Positions 62,240 through 64,000 of a stretch of DNA of 64,000 nt are shown piece after piece. Within the stretch, counting starts at the first letter, position 1. Every line of letters starts with the position of its first letter. The notes beneath the pieces are model-generated. The model was given only the letters and a program-made list of their open reading frames with translations. It had not been told where the DNA came from and searched no databases. A program made the translations under genes and the position numbers. The DNA lies in assembly GCA_016906335.1 (NCBI GenBank), contig JADEYG010000001.1, forward strand, positions 1,612,001 through 1,676,000, given 5' to 3'. Source of the stretch: Novakomyces olei (lineage: Eukaryota; Ascomycota; Novakomycetes; Novakomycetales; Novakomycetaceae).

Positions 62240-64000
62240 TCAAAGCTCAATCAGTGACTCCTCGGCTACTGGTTGCTGAGAAGCTTTGCTATATGTTTGA
62301 GGTATAACAGGTTGCGGCTCCGGCTGAGCATTAACAGGATAGTGACCATTATTACGCTCAGAATTTCCAGCCGTATTATAATACGGGTTGCTTCTCTCTG
62401 TATAATAATAAGAAGAGGGCGGCGGATGCGATTCACCGCCTGTAAACTGTGGAGCCGGAGGCTCCACTGAGGCCGGTGGAAGCGATCCCCGACCATAAAA
62501 TCCGGGATCTCCTTTAGCAGGCCCACCATATAAAGGCAATTGTTCCCCAAAATTTGGAACCCGTCCTGATACATCCGCACTATAGCTGAATTCATTCTGA
62601 GGCGGCTGCTGTTGCGAAAAGGCTGGAGCGGAAAAGTTCTCGGTTCTTCGAGCGTAAGCAGATGATAAACGTTCTTCTAACAACGCATCATAGTACCGAA
62701 TAGCCGTCCCAATTTTTGCATGCATGTCCGCCAATTTGTCTAAAAGTCAGATTGAGTTTTACACTAATATTAAAGGTAAAGCCTGCAAATACACAGAAAT
62801 GTAAATGGACTTCAAAAGTGTGTATTCAATTTGATAAAACAATAAATGTTTAACATTTCATGTGGATCTCCAACATACCGTATCGTGACATTGATTCACC
62901 AAGGCTTCGCATCAGACGTGGCCGTATTGCGCCCACTGTTTCGTAGAGTTCCTGCACCTTTGGCTCGCGTAAAATAGAGCCAGTCGGGGCTGACTTGAGT
63001 CTTTCAATTTGTGAAGCAAATAAATTAATGTTTTCCGCGTCTTGAGAAGGAAGCTCTGCATTGTCGTAAGCATTTAGAGAGTCGCTCATAGCGGCACTGG
63101 TCACTGGCTGTGTAGATAATGAGGGTCCCAAATCTTGAGCACGAGCATCAGCTAAACTTGCTTCAATAGCTGCTCGTAATTCTGCATCCTCTTTGTCTTC
63201 TTGTTCCTGCTGAGACTGTGCAGACAGACCCGCATCAGGTCTTGCTGCCTGTCTTTGTGAGTCTTGAAGAGAGAGTTCAAGTGCCCGTCGTAAATCATCG
63301 TCTTCCTGACCCGCAGGTTGCTCCAGAGCAGTCCGCGGTAAGGCTTTTGCTGCGCTTGCTGGAGACTCTAGAGCACCAGAAGGCTTGCGTCTTGCTTGAA
63401 TTTTGGCATAGCATCCGTCACAAACTCGTACAGGTGTAGTAATGCCCAAATGATGAAGCTCCAGTGTCTTGGAAGAACAGGCTTGATCAAACGTGTTACC
63501 GCAATTACGGCAATGGTGTTTCCTATTGGTAAAGGAGAATGGTGTACGGCAGCGCATACAAACATCCGAGTCACCCCACTCGGGAGGCTTTAAAAACAGT
63601 TAGCTTTATTCAGGGCCTCAAATATAAATATGCGTACCGCAGTAGAATCGATAAAGCTCAAAGGTATCTCTTCCGGAGGAGGGAACTCCAGTCCTTCCAG
63701 TTTTAGCTCGTTATACACTTGACTCGCATATTGAAACTGTGGCTTTGCTTTTGCCGCAAGCGCAAACATTTGTATGACGCGTAAGAGCGCCGTCTTCACA
63801 TCGAAATTCGACTTTTATGATTTTAGTATAATATTCGATTACGTTCTTGCTTTCGCTTTTGCAAACATGATGCCTTACACTCTGTCGATACAAGGATACG
63901 AGATCGTCGATAAACTCGCGCGATCCAATCTCCGCGAGAAAATGATCACCTCCATTTTTAAAGCAGGCCTCTACAAGTTTGAGTGCGGATATCTGTACAT
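62240..64000 (-). CDS. VPS27: ESCRT-0 subunit Vps27/Hrs; 5' end outside window
   Basis: Exons 63843 to beyond 64000, 63811-63638, 63587-62879 and 62739-62240. The first visible exon is the VHS domain ([35 protein letters not shown]), continued by [20 protein letters not shown]. The FYVE finger follows ([39 protein letters not shown]), which binds PI3P. Two ubiquitin-interacting motifs are evident: [14 protein letters not shown] and [19 protein letters not shown]-like helical region and a Pro/Gln/Tyr-rich tail, with PQNEFSYS and clathrin-box-like ESLIEL at the C-terminus, complete the layout. Vps27 sorts ubiquitylated cargo at endosomes. One intron is only 31 nt. The start codon lies to the right of the window. 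Confidence 0.95.

Noticed and set aside
1-64000. tRNA genes, CRISPR arrays, transposons or retroelements
   Set aside because: I looked for B-box-like GGTTCGAATCC with a matching A box, spaced identical repeats, terminal repeats with target duplications, and transposase or reverse transcriptase motifs; none was convincing.

Overview
The window is a compact nuclear segment of a fungus-like genome: about 38 protein genes in 64 kb on both strands, most with short introns, and no tRNA, rRNA, CRISPR, retroelement or DNA transposon that I can recognise. Fungal affinity is suggested by an Hsp110 of the Sse1 type, a C1-THF synthase, a Sec4/Ypt2-type Rab, a Tos4-like FHA protein, Nca2, Kel3, a Dap1-type haem protein, a prolyl-tRNA synthetase with an N-terminal editing-like domain, and the fungal 9.5-kDa complex I subunit. 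Complex I plus roughly 74 introns argues against Saccharomyces-type yeasts. The lineage (Taphrinomycotina-like or early-diverging) cannot be fixed by eye.

Splicing is distinctive. Many introns are only 31-50 nt, and a CTAAC/CTAAT/TTGAC-like branch site often lies within about ten bases of the 3' AG. Several genes are therefore invisible as single ORFs and were rebuilt here exon by exon by reading frame and family similarity. These include V-ATPase subunit e (first exon 8 nt), the complex I 9.5-kDa subunit, Rev7, cyclin C, Dap1, Sec4, Sal1 and a small mitochondrial membrane protein. In every multi-exon model the exon lengths sum to whole codons.

Layout. 1-7.3 kb: 3' end of C1-THF synthase, a coiled-coil orphan, a mitochondrial-type membrane protein, a PhyH dioxygenase, METTL4 and an orphan. 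7.5-16.2 kb: RNase P Rpr2/Rpp21, an FMN hydroxy-acid oxidase, a secreted CAP protein, Rqt4/TRIP4, glutaminyl cyclase, VMA9 and COX10. 16.5-26.7 kb: JIP5, GID7, an 83-residue orphan, REV7, SAL1 and cyclin C. 26.7-36.2 kb: a 16-bp minisatellite, a Q/N-rich orphan, a gene-poor 1.5 kb, a small mitochondrial protein, KEL3, a GNAT, NUO9.5 and COQ6. 36.5-49.2 kb: SRV2, CCT1, prolyl-tRNA synthetase, the FHA protein, ATRIP/Rad26 and DAP1. 49.5-64 kb: a secreted agmatinase, ALG3, NCA2, SEC4, HSP110, a quinone reductase-like protein and VPS27, which runs off the right edge.

There is no operon logic. Loose themes are mitochondrial function (COX10, COQ6, NUO9.5, SAL1, NCA2, small presequence proteins) and genome maintenance or cell-cycle control (REV7, ATRIP, FHA protein, cyclin C). 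The best candidate for an undescribed regulatory feature is a telobox-like element, AACCCTAACTAACCCT, whose AACCCT cores are spaced 10 bp apart. It recurs in intergenic, mostly upstream, positions across the window.
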